From Lentisphaerae bacterium RIFOXYA12_64_32 (GTDB taxonomy: Bacteria > Verrucomicrobiota > Lentisphaeria > Oligosphaerales > YB12-FULL-65-16), in the NCBI GenBank assembly GCA_001803235.1, contig MHBL01000366.1, positions 1-64,000 of the forward strand: 64,000 nt of DNA. Reading direction: 5' to 3'. This document shows positions 10,901 to 22,900 of this stretch, in pieces. Every line of letters starts with the position of its first letter. Within the stretch, counting starts at the first letter, position 1. The notes under the pieces were generated by a model. It was not told where the DNA came from and searched no databases. It saw nothing but the letters and a program-made list of their open reading frames with translations. A program made the position numbers and the translations under genes.

Positions 10901-13900
10901 GGTGGCAAGGTCACGGTACAGGGCCAGATCGATTCTGGCCTGGTTCGGTTCATCGAGCCGGCTGGCGGTTTCATCCCAGGCGTCAATACCGTAGCTGGCG
11001 ATCCAGAGCGGTTTGCCGGTGCCGATGTCGGTGAAGGACTGGAAGACGTCGGCGCGGTCGGGGCGTTCACCGGCGCGGGCGGTGGCGAAACTGTTGCGGC
11101 CGGTCCAGTCAAGGCCCCAGAGGTCGAGGCCGCCGGCGAGATGCTTGTAGAGCGGCAAATCGGCCAGGCTGTCGAGGGCCGTGGTGGTCGGATGGTAGAC
11201 GGGACCCTCGAGCTCCGCGGCGGCCCAGGCCAGTTCGCTGAGCAGCGCGTACCACGCGGTCTTCTGCGCGGCGTCTGCAAGCCCCGCGTCGACGCGGTCG
11301 CCGATGCACCACAGGAGCAGGGCCGGATGGTCCTTGAACGCCGTGACATACGCCTTGAAGTCCGCCAGGATGGCGGCGCGGGTTTCCGGCAGCGCCAGGT
11401 CAGCGGCCGCCGGGTCCACCGGGTAGCCGGCGATGACCCACAGCCCGGCCTTGGCCGCTTCGTCAAGCACGTCAGTGTTCAAGCGGCCGGGGGTGCGGAT
11501 GCAGTTGGCGCCCATGTCGGCGATGGCGGGCAGGTCACGCGGGAGCTGCCGCAGGCTGTAGGCGGCACTGTCGGGGGCCGGTGTGCTGCCGGGTGGCGTG
11601 GCACGGTAGAGCAGGCCGCGGCTGATGAACTCGCTGCCGTTGACGTACAGCGTGCCGTTGTCGATCCGGACCGGGCCACGACTGGCGGTCTTGTCCTGAC
11701 GCGATTGCGGATCCAGCGGGTCCGTGCTGTTGCGATACTCGATCAGGTTGGGACTGCCGTCGGCGTCGGGGTCGGCAAACGGCGCGATGTCGGTGAGAAG
11801 CGTGCCGGTGCCCTCGTCGAGGAACATGGCCTTTTCCCACCAGTCGGGCATGCCGTCGCCGTCACTGTCAACGTCGGTGATAACGAGGTTAGCCGTGATT
11901 TGCGGCGGCTGGCCGACGGGGTCCACGACCACGGCTTGGAGCGTGCCGGCCTCGGTGGCGTCGCGCAGGTGGTTGCCGTTACTGTCAATGAACGCCGTGA
12001 GGTAGTACCGGACCCCTTCGCCGGGCAGACTGGCAAAGCTGTACGGTCCCGGGTCGTTGAGCGTCGCGACGACCGCCGCGCCGACGGCGCCGCCGGTCTT
12101 CTGGTGCGGTTCGCAGGCGACGTCGATGCTGCCGGGCTGGCGGCCGTTGTACAGCACGGCGCCGGCAATGACCACGGTGTCGTGCAGGATACGCACCACG
12201 GCGTCGGGTTGTGCCGGCGCGTTCTCCTCAATGCCCGCCCCGTCACGCGCAATCGAGTAGAAGCTGTAGGTCAGGCCGCGGGTCACCTCCAGTTGCGTGG
12301 AGGTGGCCTTGGAGCCGCTGAGCCAGCGGGAGTAGGGGCCGTCGTTGATGGCCATGTAGATGTCGTAGCCGGCGAGAGGTGGGTCGAGGTCCAGCACGGC
12401 GCTGGGCGGAGTGGTGGTGAGGCCCCAGTTGACGGTCAGCATGGTGCCGTTGGCGGTGTCGAGGCCGTCGTCCGTGTTGCCCGTGAAGTCCGTTACCGCA
12501 CTGCTGTAGGCGGTGTTGCTGCTGAGGTGTTCGGTGAGGTTGGTCACGATGGCGGTGTTGTCATCGAAGACGATGGTGGCTTCGTTCCGAATGACCTGGC
12601 CGGCGGCGTCGGCGGCAGGCAGGATGGTGAAGGTCACGCGTCCCTCACCATGGCCCTTCTGCCCCTCGGCATCGGGCCGGTTCGGAGGCAGGAAGCCGAG
12701 GCCGGGATTGGCGGGCTGCCGGCCGGTAGCCGGGTCGACGGTGCGGAACTCCCAGGTCGCGGTGCGGTTGGCCGGGTTGATGGTAGCGGACAGGATCAGG
12801 TCCATGCCGTTGGCCAGCCGCAGGGTCTGGTTGTGATACGGCCGGTTTTCGGGCACGGCCACCACGGTATCGCCAAAGGCGAACTCGCCGAGGCGGAAGC
12901 GGGACATGTCGAGCTGCGCGGGCAGCACGTCGGTGACGCGCACGACGGACGCCGGGGCGGTAGCCACGGCCTGGTTCTCGAACATGATGGTGTAGTTGAT
13001 GACGCCATCGGGCGGGATGGCATGCTGCGGCCCGAACCCTTCCGGCCCGTGTTTCTCGTTCGGGTCATGGGAGAGGCCACTGTCCACGCCGGCGCCACCG
13101 CCGCCGCCCGGACCGCCCGGACCGCCGGGGCCACCGGGAGCGCCGGGGCCAGGGCCAGGCGGGGGTGGGGGCGGGCAGTTGGCCGCGGGCGGCTTCTGAC
13201 AGGGGTCATCACACTTTCCGGGGGTGGGCTTGCCGGCCTGGTCTTGTTTGCAGTCCTCTTTCGGCTTGCAGCATTTCTCCGGCACGGCGTACGGCGGCGC
13301 CCGCTGGCCACTCCGGCCATCCGCGAGACGGTCAGCAGTGATCGGGGCGGCGTTCGGGTCTTTGCCGTGGACCGGCAGCGGCAGCGGTCGGTCAAGTTCC
13401 AACGTGTCGAGACCACGGAGGCCGCGTCCGAGCATTGCCGTTTGGATGGCGAAGTCCGGGGAATCACCTTGCGTTTTCAGGTTCTGACTCCAGACGACCA
13501 CCGGGTCGTTGCCGGCGTAGCCGACCACCGGGGATGTGAGCTGCGGCATGCCGTTCTTGATTTGGACCACGGCGGCCCCGGCCTGCGGCTCACTCCACGT
13601 GCCGGTCCCGGCATGGTACTGGACGGTGTAGAGAGTTTCGTGACCCGTGGCGCCGGCGGCGGCGTAACGGTTCAGCCAGGCGACCGTCAGGTTGCCGGCC
13701 GCGTCGCTGGCGGCGGCGGGGACGCTGTCTTCACCCGGCAGCGTCGCCAGCACGGCGGGCGCACTCCAGGCGTTGCCGTCGCGATGCATGTACCAAATGT
13801 CGGAGTTGAAGAAGGCCCCGAGCAGGTCCGGAATCGGACTGTTGAAGTTGACGTTGGCGGGCGCGCGCACCCAGAACACCCACGCATCGCCGGTGCCGTC

Positions 13901-16900
13901 GAAGAGAAGCGCCGGTTCGCGGTTGAAGCTGGCGGCCGAGTCAAGGTCCGGCAGTGCGGTCCAGTGTGCGGCAGCGCGGTCACCGGGCGTGAAGGCGGCG
14001 AGCTTGAGCGCCGAGCCGGTGTTGCGGTCCATGTTGCCGCTGTCCTTGCACCAGGCCGCAAGGATTTCGCCGGTGCCGGGGTTGAGGGCGGTGGCCGGGG
14101 CGCCGTCAACCAGGCGGTCGGACTGGCCCTGGACGGTCGGGTCCAGCAGGCTGGCGCCGTCGCCATCGTAGACGTTGGTGGTGCCGAGGGTGACCTGCTT
14201 GGTGAACGTGGCGGTGGTGCGGGAGTAGTTGCCGCCGCGAGTCCCGTCCGTCCAGGTCAGGCGCAGACTGTCGGGGGTGATATCTTGCCGAACACCGCGG
14301 GCGATCTCGCCGTCCCAAAGCTCGCGGCGCGCCGGCGCGAATTCGGCCTTCCACTCCTTCTCAAAGTTGTACTGCAGGAACGGCAGGACCTTGAGAGAGG
14401 CGTAAATCTTGAACCCGTACTCGTTGAGTTTCAGGCCGTCTGGACGCGTGTACTGGGCCGAGATCGAGCCGATGCCGCCGACCTCGGCTTCGAGGGTCAG
14501 GGCCTTGGCCTTGCCGTACGGGCCGAACCCCACTTTGAAACCCGCCGAGCCCTCGCTGGGCTCGCCGCCCTGGACGCTCCACTTAAACTCGCCAGACACT
14601 TCGGCTTCGATCTTGACGCCGAGTTCGACAATCAGGCCGAAGGTGAAATCACCGACCCATGGAATGTCCTCGATGGTGACCCCGTAGTTGAGCGGGGCCA
14701 GCGGCACGGCGATGGAACCGCCGATGGCAAGCTTGAGCGTGCGGGTGGCCAGGATCCAGTTGCAGGGCGCTTCCTTGCCGTCGGGGGTCCACTGGCTGGC
14801 CAGCTCGATGCTGCCGGTCAGTTCGCGGTTTTCGCCGCCCAGTTTGACCTTGCCGCCGATCGTGCCCTTGCCGGTGGTTTCGCAGTCCTGCAGTTCCACA
14901 GCGATGGAACCGTTGACGCCCCAGCCGTAAGTCCCGCCCAGCACGGGGACTACTTTGGGTACGGAGAATTCCTTTTCGAAAAGCCAGGTTTCGGAGAACG
15001 AGGTGGCGCTGTCGCGGTCCCCGAAGGCGCGCTCCAGGCCGCGTTCGAGGTCCAAGTCCAGCAGCAGGCCGGCGTCGGTGCGCTCGGCGCCATCGCGGCC
15101 GTACGAGGCCGCGGGCGGCGTCAGCACCTTCCAGTACACGTCGGTATCGTCATCGGCCTGCGAACTGTCGGTACGCAGGAAGACGCCGAGGAGCTGGTCG
15201 CCGGACAACGGCACGGCGCCGAGGCGGTTGTCGGAGAACTGGCTGTCGGTAAGCAGGGCGGGGGCGGTCCAGGTCCAGAGACCGGTGGGTTGCTCGTTGA
15301 TGTCGCGCTCCGGCTCGCCCAGGCTGTAGAGGTAATGCGACGCGCCAGGCGAGGTCTCGTCGGGCAGCGAACGCCAGATGACGGCGATCCCGTCGCGCGT
15401 CTCGGGTGTGGGGGCGCCCGTGTCGGCAATGGCAAACGCGACCGCCCGCGGCTGGGTACCGAACGCGAGCGGGATGGCAGCGCCGGGGACCGTCGCACCC
15501 TGGGCTTGCTGCCAGGCCTGCGCGGTGCCGTCCCAGGTGGCATGCCAGATGGCGCCGTCGCGGCTCCAGAACAGGTGCAAGGCGCCGGCGGGGGACTGGG
15601 CCAGGTACGGATGCACGTCCTGGGTCAGGTTCTCGGGGTCCGGGACGACGTTAGCCGGGGGGTTGGCCACATTGATGAGGAGCGCGATCGCGTCGGTGTC
15701 GCGCGTCAGTGTGATGTTGACCGGCGGGTCAACCGCATAGTCGCTGACGTAGAGCCGGTAGTCGCCGGGGGCCACGTCCTCGAACCTGAATACGCCACCG
15801 ACCAGTGTTTGGGTCTGGTAACGGTGGTCCCCGTCGCTGCCGTGGAGGACAACCGCAATACCGGAGAGCATGGCGCCGGAATCGCGGTCGCGCAGGAAGC
15901 CGGACACCGCGCTGATGTCGTTCTCAAAGCCGCGGCTGGCGGCAAAGGTCAGCAGCCGGCGCACATCGTACTCGGGACGCCCCTGATGCCACCGCCGGAA
16001 CGCATCTTCGCGCAGTCCGGCGGCGAAGCCCTTGAGTGTATTGCCGTAGTGTCCGTGCAGGTAATCCAGCATGGCGCGCTGCAGGGCCGGGGGGGTATCG
16101 GTGTAGGTGAAAATGGCCTCGATATACGCCCAGTCAAGGGCCCCGTCCACGATGTCCAGAATGCGGAGGCTGAGGTTGTAATGGCCGGTGCCGGGAAGCT
16201 GGAAGGAAATGGGGATCGAGAAGCTCGCGCCAGGCGGCAGGCGGTCGGCCGGCCCGTCACGGTTGATGCCGAGTACCTGGATCTGATCGGTGACCCAGTA
16301 GTCGGTCTGGTTGAAGCGGAGTTGCGCGGCCGGTTGGCCGTCCGGGCTGGTGGCGGTAACCTGCAGCAGGGGCGCCGGAATGTCGCTGTCACCCGCGTTG
16401 CCATACTCGATCCAGCAGAAATTGACGGAATTGGGGCGCACGAAACTGGGGGCGACGAGCCGCGTGGTGAGTTTGCCGCCCGAACCGCGAATGACGTCCA
16501 CGGCTTCGGGGAACTCCGCGGTTGCCGCGGGGCCGGCGCCATCGCCGGGGTTGCTGAGCCGCAAGGTGTATTTCCCGAGTGCGGCCCCCGTCAGGTTGAA
16601 CGTGGCGTGCAGCAGTCCGGGCGCACTGAACCACAGTGACTCGGCCGCGAGTTCGGCGCGGGCCGCCGGACCGACCAGCACGGCCTGCGTCGCCGGCGTG
16701 AAGCGGGCGCCTTCGATCTTGAACGTCGTCCGTCCGCCGTTGCCGGCACGCCCCGGCGATACACTGCTGACCTCGAAGCGCAGGTACTTGACCCGGACCA
16801 CCACCGACTGCGGGGCGTCGGGGATGTTCTGGCCCTTGGCGAGAATGTAGTAACTGCCGGCGCGCGTCCCGGGGATGACCAGGGTCTGGTTGGGCTGGAA

Positions 16901-19900
16901 GTAGTTCGTGTACGCGAAGTCGGCCGTGACCGGGCTGGGCACGCCGCCGAATTTCACGAAGAGTTGCGTGGACGCGCCCACCTTGTTACAGAGCAGCGCG
17001 ATTTCGAGGTCCTTGCCGGCTTCCGTGTCGACGCGGTAGTAGAGCTCGGTGTCGCTGCTCATCGGGGCCGTGGCCTGATCGGTGTAGATGATGCCGTTGC
17101 CATTGGTGTCGGTGATCTCGTCCTCGATGTGGAGCTGCTCAATGGACGTGTCGAGGCGGTTGTTGGCGGCGGTAGCCCCGGCGTTGTTGGCCTCGTTGGA
17201 TTCGATGATGTTCTGGCGGATGTCAGCGCGCACGATGAGGTAGTAGCGGCCCTCGTCCACGGCCGGGAGCTTGAAGTCGGCGGCATTGGTGAGAGCGGCG
17301 GCGGCGGCGAGGGAGTGGCGGCCGGTGACACTGCCGACGAAAATGTCGTTCACATCCCAGGTGGCGTCACTGCTGAGGTAGACCGCGTCCGTCCAGGTAC
17401 TCTCGGGGATGTTGCCGGTGCCAGCGTTGGCAAGGGTCCAGGCAAGGTGGAACGTGGTCCCGGGGGTGACGCTCACGTCGCGGGCCGCACTCGCCGTGAC
17501 GTTGGTAACCTGGAGATCGTAATTGTAGGCGGCGTAGTTGGGGGAGCCCAGCACGGGTGGCGACACGATGGTGAACCACTGGTTGACACCGGATGCCATG
17601 GCGTTGTTGTTCTCCGCGCCGCGCTCATACACCTGGTCGCCGGAGTCGGTCCTGGCAATCAGGAAATACTGGCCGCTGAGGCCGGCGGGAAGGTTGATGT
17701 CCATGGTCCCGTCATAGGTTTGGCCAGGCGCGAGATTGCCCGCGTGCGTGGCGTAGCCGACCTGGCGGTCACTGTTGTCGTAGAAGCGGTCCTGCGAGAG
17801 GTAGACCGCGTCAGCCCAGCCGTTGTCGCCCGTAGCTTCGCTGCCGTCGTTGGAGACGGTGTAGGCGAAGCCAGGCACGGTCTGGCCGGCGAGGACAATG
17901 TCGTTCGCGCCGCTCTGGCCGGCAATGGCCTGGAGCGCCGGGGGCAGCGTCAGGGCCGTAACCCGCAGGTCGGCGGTGCCGGCCAGGGCCACGGCAAGTG
18001 GCACGGCGGTGCTGGCATTGTTCAACTCATTGATCTCGGGGACGTCCAGATGGCTGTCCGTTACGACGAACAGGGACCAGGCGCCTTGCAGGTTGATGTC
18101 GAGGCCGATGCGTTTCGTCTCCGTGTAGGCGCCGCCGGCGGGCAGTCCGGTATTGCGCGTATGCTCGGCCACGACACGATCGGTGGCCACGTCGAGAATG
18201 GCGTCCACAGAAAGGTACACGGAGTCGTGCCAGATGGCGCGGGTGAGCCAGGTGGCGGCGCCGGTGTTGCTGACGGTGTAAGAGACGTCCACATCGCCGC
18301 CGGACATGGCGGTGGCTGGCGTCACGGAAGCCGCGGTGACGCTGAGTTCCGGACGCGGCAGCAACTGGACGGTGACCGCGCGACCGATGAAGCGGTTGTT
18401 GACCTTGCCCTGCGCCCCGCCTTCGTAGACACGCCCATCGGCATCGGTGAACACCGCGAACTGGAGCGATGGCGGCGCATCTTCGGGCAGGGTGACGGTT
18501 ACCGTGCGGGTGTAGTCGGTACCGGGCGGCAGGGACGCCAGGTCAAACGCCACGTCCGGCGGCAAGGGGACGGGCGTCGCGCCCGGCGTGGTTGACTGGA
18601 AACTGAGGCGATCGACCCAGGTACTGACGTCTGGCGCGCCGGTACCGTTGTTGCGCACGGTGAACGTGAGCCTCACAGGCCGGCCTTGCATGAGTTCGTT
18701 TTCCGGGGTCAGGATGCTCAGGTCTGTGGGGACGAGGTCTGCCAGCGGTACTGCCGAGATGGTGATGGGCGCAGCGGAAACCGCGATGTTATTGGCTTTG
18801 CTGCCTTCGCCCTCATTCACGCCGACTCCCGACTCCACAATCAGGTAGAAGGCGCCGCTCAGGTCTATGGGAATGGGCCAGCTCGTGGTGCCGGTGTAGA
18901 ACCAACGGTTGTTCGCGGTCTCGGGGTTGGGCGTGATGTCGAGAGCGCCGAAGTGCGACACGGACCCGAGGCTGCGGTCGTTGCCGTCCAAGGTCTGGTC
19001 GGTGGAGAGCCGGAGGGCGTCACTCCAGTAGACTTCCGGGGTTGGCGAAAAGCCACGGTTCTCGACTCGCCAGTTGACGGTCAGCGTGCGACCGGAGAGC
19101 AGCTCCGCCGGCGGCGTTGGGCAGGTAACCGCCGTGGCCGCCAGGTCGGGCGGCGGGATTTGCACCAGCGTGATTTTCTGCGCAGCCACGCCGATACCAC
19201 CGTTGATGCTGCGCCCGAAGAGCGACGAATGGGTATCGCCGATGATCAGAAGATAATAGTCGCCGGCCGGCAGATAGCTCGGGATGACGTGCTCGGCGTG
19301 CCCGGAGATGTGGTCCCATTCACCGGGCCCGAGGCGCCGGCTGTGGTAGTTGTGCGAGCCGAGGAAGAAATCGGCGGCGTTGAAATACGGGTCGGCAGAG
19401 AGCGCCATCGCGTCGTCCCAGTGGTCGTTGCCGTCCATGGTGGCGCTGCCGGTGTTCTTGGTGGTCCAGGTGGCGCGCACGGTGTCCCCGGCGATGACCA
19501 CCGGGGTCTCGACCACAATGTCGCCCTCGGATTCGTCCCACACACCACTGGCGTTGCCGTCGGTGAACGGTTCGCCGAGGTCGTAATGGCCATTGGCATT
19601 AGCGTCCGTATAGGGCTCCGGCTGCGGCGGCGTCTCGGTGAGACCGAAGGCCGTGCCGTCGAAGGTCGACAGCGGCTGCAGGTAGTGGTGCGGCTCGACC
19701 ACAAAGGGGATATGGTTGGAGACGGGCACACCGGCGTCGTTGGTGGAGACGTTGGCATTGTCGTTCTCGGCCTGGTACTCGTAGACCGTGTCATCGGCAT
19801 CCGTCTTGACCACCAGGTAGTAGTTGCCGTCGGCCATTTCCCACGGCACGTTGAAGGTCTCGGTCTGCGTGTATCTCTGCTCAGGCTCGAGATAGCTCTG

Positions 19901-22900
19901 GTTTAGAAAGGTGCCGACGAGGGTCAGGTCGCCATAGAGGTTGGGGGCGGTGCTGAGCCACAGCTTGTCCACCCACGTGGCGGTCCCCGTGCTGCCGCTG
20001 CCGGTATTCTTCACCGTCCACGTGGCGGTGAGCTGAAGCTGGTTGCCCCGGCGTGCGAGGGCCTGCATGCTGACCTTCTCGACGACCAGGTTCGGGGAGG
20101 GAGCCACGGTGATCTGGAACGGCGCCGAGACGAACACGTTATTGGCTTCTGCCGTGCCGGCCTGGTTCAGTTCGAACAGGGTGTTCGCGTTGTCCACTTT
20201 GACAATCAGATAGTAGGTACCGTTGACCGTACGCGGAATGTCCACGGGGACCTTCTCAATGTAGAACGCTGGGCTCTCGGGGCTTTCGGTAAAGGGAAAG
20301 TTGAAGGCGGTGTGCGACTTGCTGGCAAGCTTGAGATCGTCGCCATCGAGCGTGGCGTTGCTGGACAGGTAGACGTCCTCATCCCAGGTGCCGGTGGCAG
20401 TGCGGGTCCCGGCGTTTTCGACTTTCCAGTAGACATCGAAGGTGGAACCGTTGGGGATGGTGTCCGGCCGCGTGATCTCAAACGGCGCCAGGTCCGGGTA
20501 CGGACCGGTATTGGCCACCAGGGTCAGGCCCGTGGCATTGACGTTATTGTCGGCTTCTGGCACCCCCTCGAACACGTCGTTATCGGCATCGCTGCGGACA
20601 AACACGTAGTAGGTGGTTCCGCTGCCGTCCGGCAGGCGGAAGGTGGCGCTCTGGCTGTAGGCGGCGCCCACGGGCAGCGGCCCGGGGTGCGGCATAACGG
20701 CGACCTGCGGGTCGTTGCCATCGTCGAAAGTGGCGTCGGATGACAGGTACACACGGTCGAACCAGGCGCCTTCGGCGGCGTTGCCGTCGTTGCCCTCGGG
20801 CTTCACGTTCGTCACGGTCCATTGGACGGTGACGAGGGCCCCGGTCTTGATGTCCGCCGGTTCCACGGGCGCGGTGCGCACCACAGCGCCCATGACCAGG
20901 TCGGCATACGGCGGCAGGTTGGCGGCAAACACGCCGGAGTCGCCTTCGTTGTTGTCTTCATGGCCCGGTTCGGGAATGTTGCCGGCACTGTCCGCGCGGA
21001 CGCGGAACTGGTAGAGGCCGGTAGTTTCGCGCGGCAAGACCACGGATTTCGTGAAGGTGCGGGTTTCGCCGGCGGGAATAGTCGAGTCGATGTAGAAACC
21101 CAGGTAGTGGGCATCGATGTTGACGTCAAAGGCGATGCTGCCGTCGGCAAAGTCGCCGGTGTATTGCAGCACCAGGCGATCATTGAGCGCGATGGGACCG
21201 GCGCCCAGTGCCTGGTTGCCGCCGTTGCTGACGATGTGCCAGTGCGGTTGGTTGGCGGTGTCCAGGCTGGAGGTGAAACCGGCGGGCAGGGCCGACTCGC
21301 TCTCCAAGTCCAACAGAACGGCGCCGGCGGCCAGCGGCAGCGACAGGTTGTCCAGGTGTGCGGAATCCGCCAGGTAGCTGTAGGATTCGGTACGGTAGAA
21401 GACCCAGGTCAGGGTGTGGCGCCCCGCGGGCACCGCCACCTGGAGCGGCTTCCACGCGGCGCCGGTGCTACCTTCCACAAGCGTCGGCGCTCCATGGGTA
21501 AAGACGCCGAGGCTGAGCTGTTGACCGTTGTCCTGGCGCACCAGCGTGAGGGCGTCCAGCCAGGCGCCATCCACGGCGAGTTGGCCGCGGTTCTGCAGCG
21601 CGTAGGTGAGCAGGTAAGGCTGCAGCCCGGTGACGCTAGCCGGCGTCTGCACGGACGTCACGGTCAGGTCCACCGCCGGGCGCTCGGTCATGTCGAAGGG
21701 AAAGGTGCGGCTGTTGTTGTCCTCGTTGGGCCCCTCACCGACAGAGTTGCCGCTGTCGGCGGTGACACGCAGCAGCAGCGTCTTGCCGTCCCAGCCGGCA
21801 AGCCACTCCGGCAGGTCCACCTGGACCGTGTTCGTGTAGGTGTCGCCGGGCTGCAGGTCACTTGGGCGCTGGAACAATCCAACCGTCCGTTCCGGGCCGG
21901 AGCCGTCGCTGGTCACCACGGCCAGGTGGTCAGACCAAGTCTGGGATGTCGCCGCGCTGCCGGTATTGCGGACGCCGTAGGCGATGGTGACACCTTGGTC
22001 GCCACTCTGCAAGTCACCCGGGATGGTGGCGGTTTCGCTGACGCTGAGATCAAAGGTCCCGAGCTGGATGGGCAGCGGCCCAAGCAGGTTGTTGGCCTCC
22101 GCCGCGCCGGGTGTGCCATTGTCCTCCAGCACGACGTCGGTCGCATCGGCCAGAAGGTAGAGGTACACCCTATTGTCGACATCGGGCGCCATGCCGGACG
22201 GCACGTAGGCGGTGTTGGGATAGTCGAAAGCCTGTTCAGTTCCGGGCGGCAGGCCCGCCGTCGGCGCGTGGTAGGCATAGTAATCGGCGCGATCGGGGTC
22301 GCCCTGTGCTTCCTGCCACGTGCTCTTGGAGGAGATGGTGAAGCGTTCGGACCAGGTGGCCGGGGTGATGCCCTGGCCGGCATTCTGCAGCACATAGTGC
22401 AGCGGTACGTAATTACCCCCCATGATGGCACCGGGAGCAATCAACCCCGACGGGACGAAATCGCACGCGCGGGCGGGAACGGTGCGCGAGTCACCCGCGG
22501 TCATCGGGAAAGTCATTTCGTTGTTGGCGTTGGTGCTTTCGTGGACCTGGTCGTAGTAATCAGTTTGGACGCGCACGCGGTAGGTGGCGTCCAGCGGCAG
22601 ATCACGCGGCACGGTGATGGTCAGGTCGTAGGTGCGTTCGGCGCCCGGCGCCAAGTCTTCATTGTGCATATGCGAACCGCTGAGGCCGCCGATGGTGTCG
22701 CCGGCGGGCCGGACCAGCCACAGCGTGTCCCACCACGGGTTTCGTGCGGTGCCGGAGTTCTGGTTCTTGATGGTCACCTGCACCGTCGCCGCAACGCCCC
22801 GGCTGAACACCGCCGGCAGCACGATACTCTTCACCACGAGATCAGGGACAATGACCTCGATACGGCCGACGCGGCGGAGGAGGTTATTGGTCTCGCCGGA

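Noticed and set aside
10046-16639. 2,197-aa plus-strand ORF
   Set aside because: Exactly codon-phase antisense to the giant gene ((10046-7922)/3 is an integer), so it stays open only because the sense gene avoids TTA, CTA and TCA codons; translation is Gly/Arg/Ala/His-rich with no recognisable domain.
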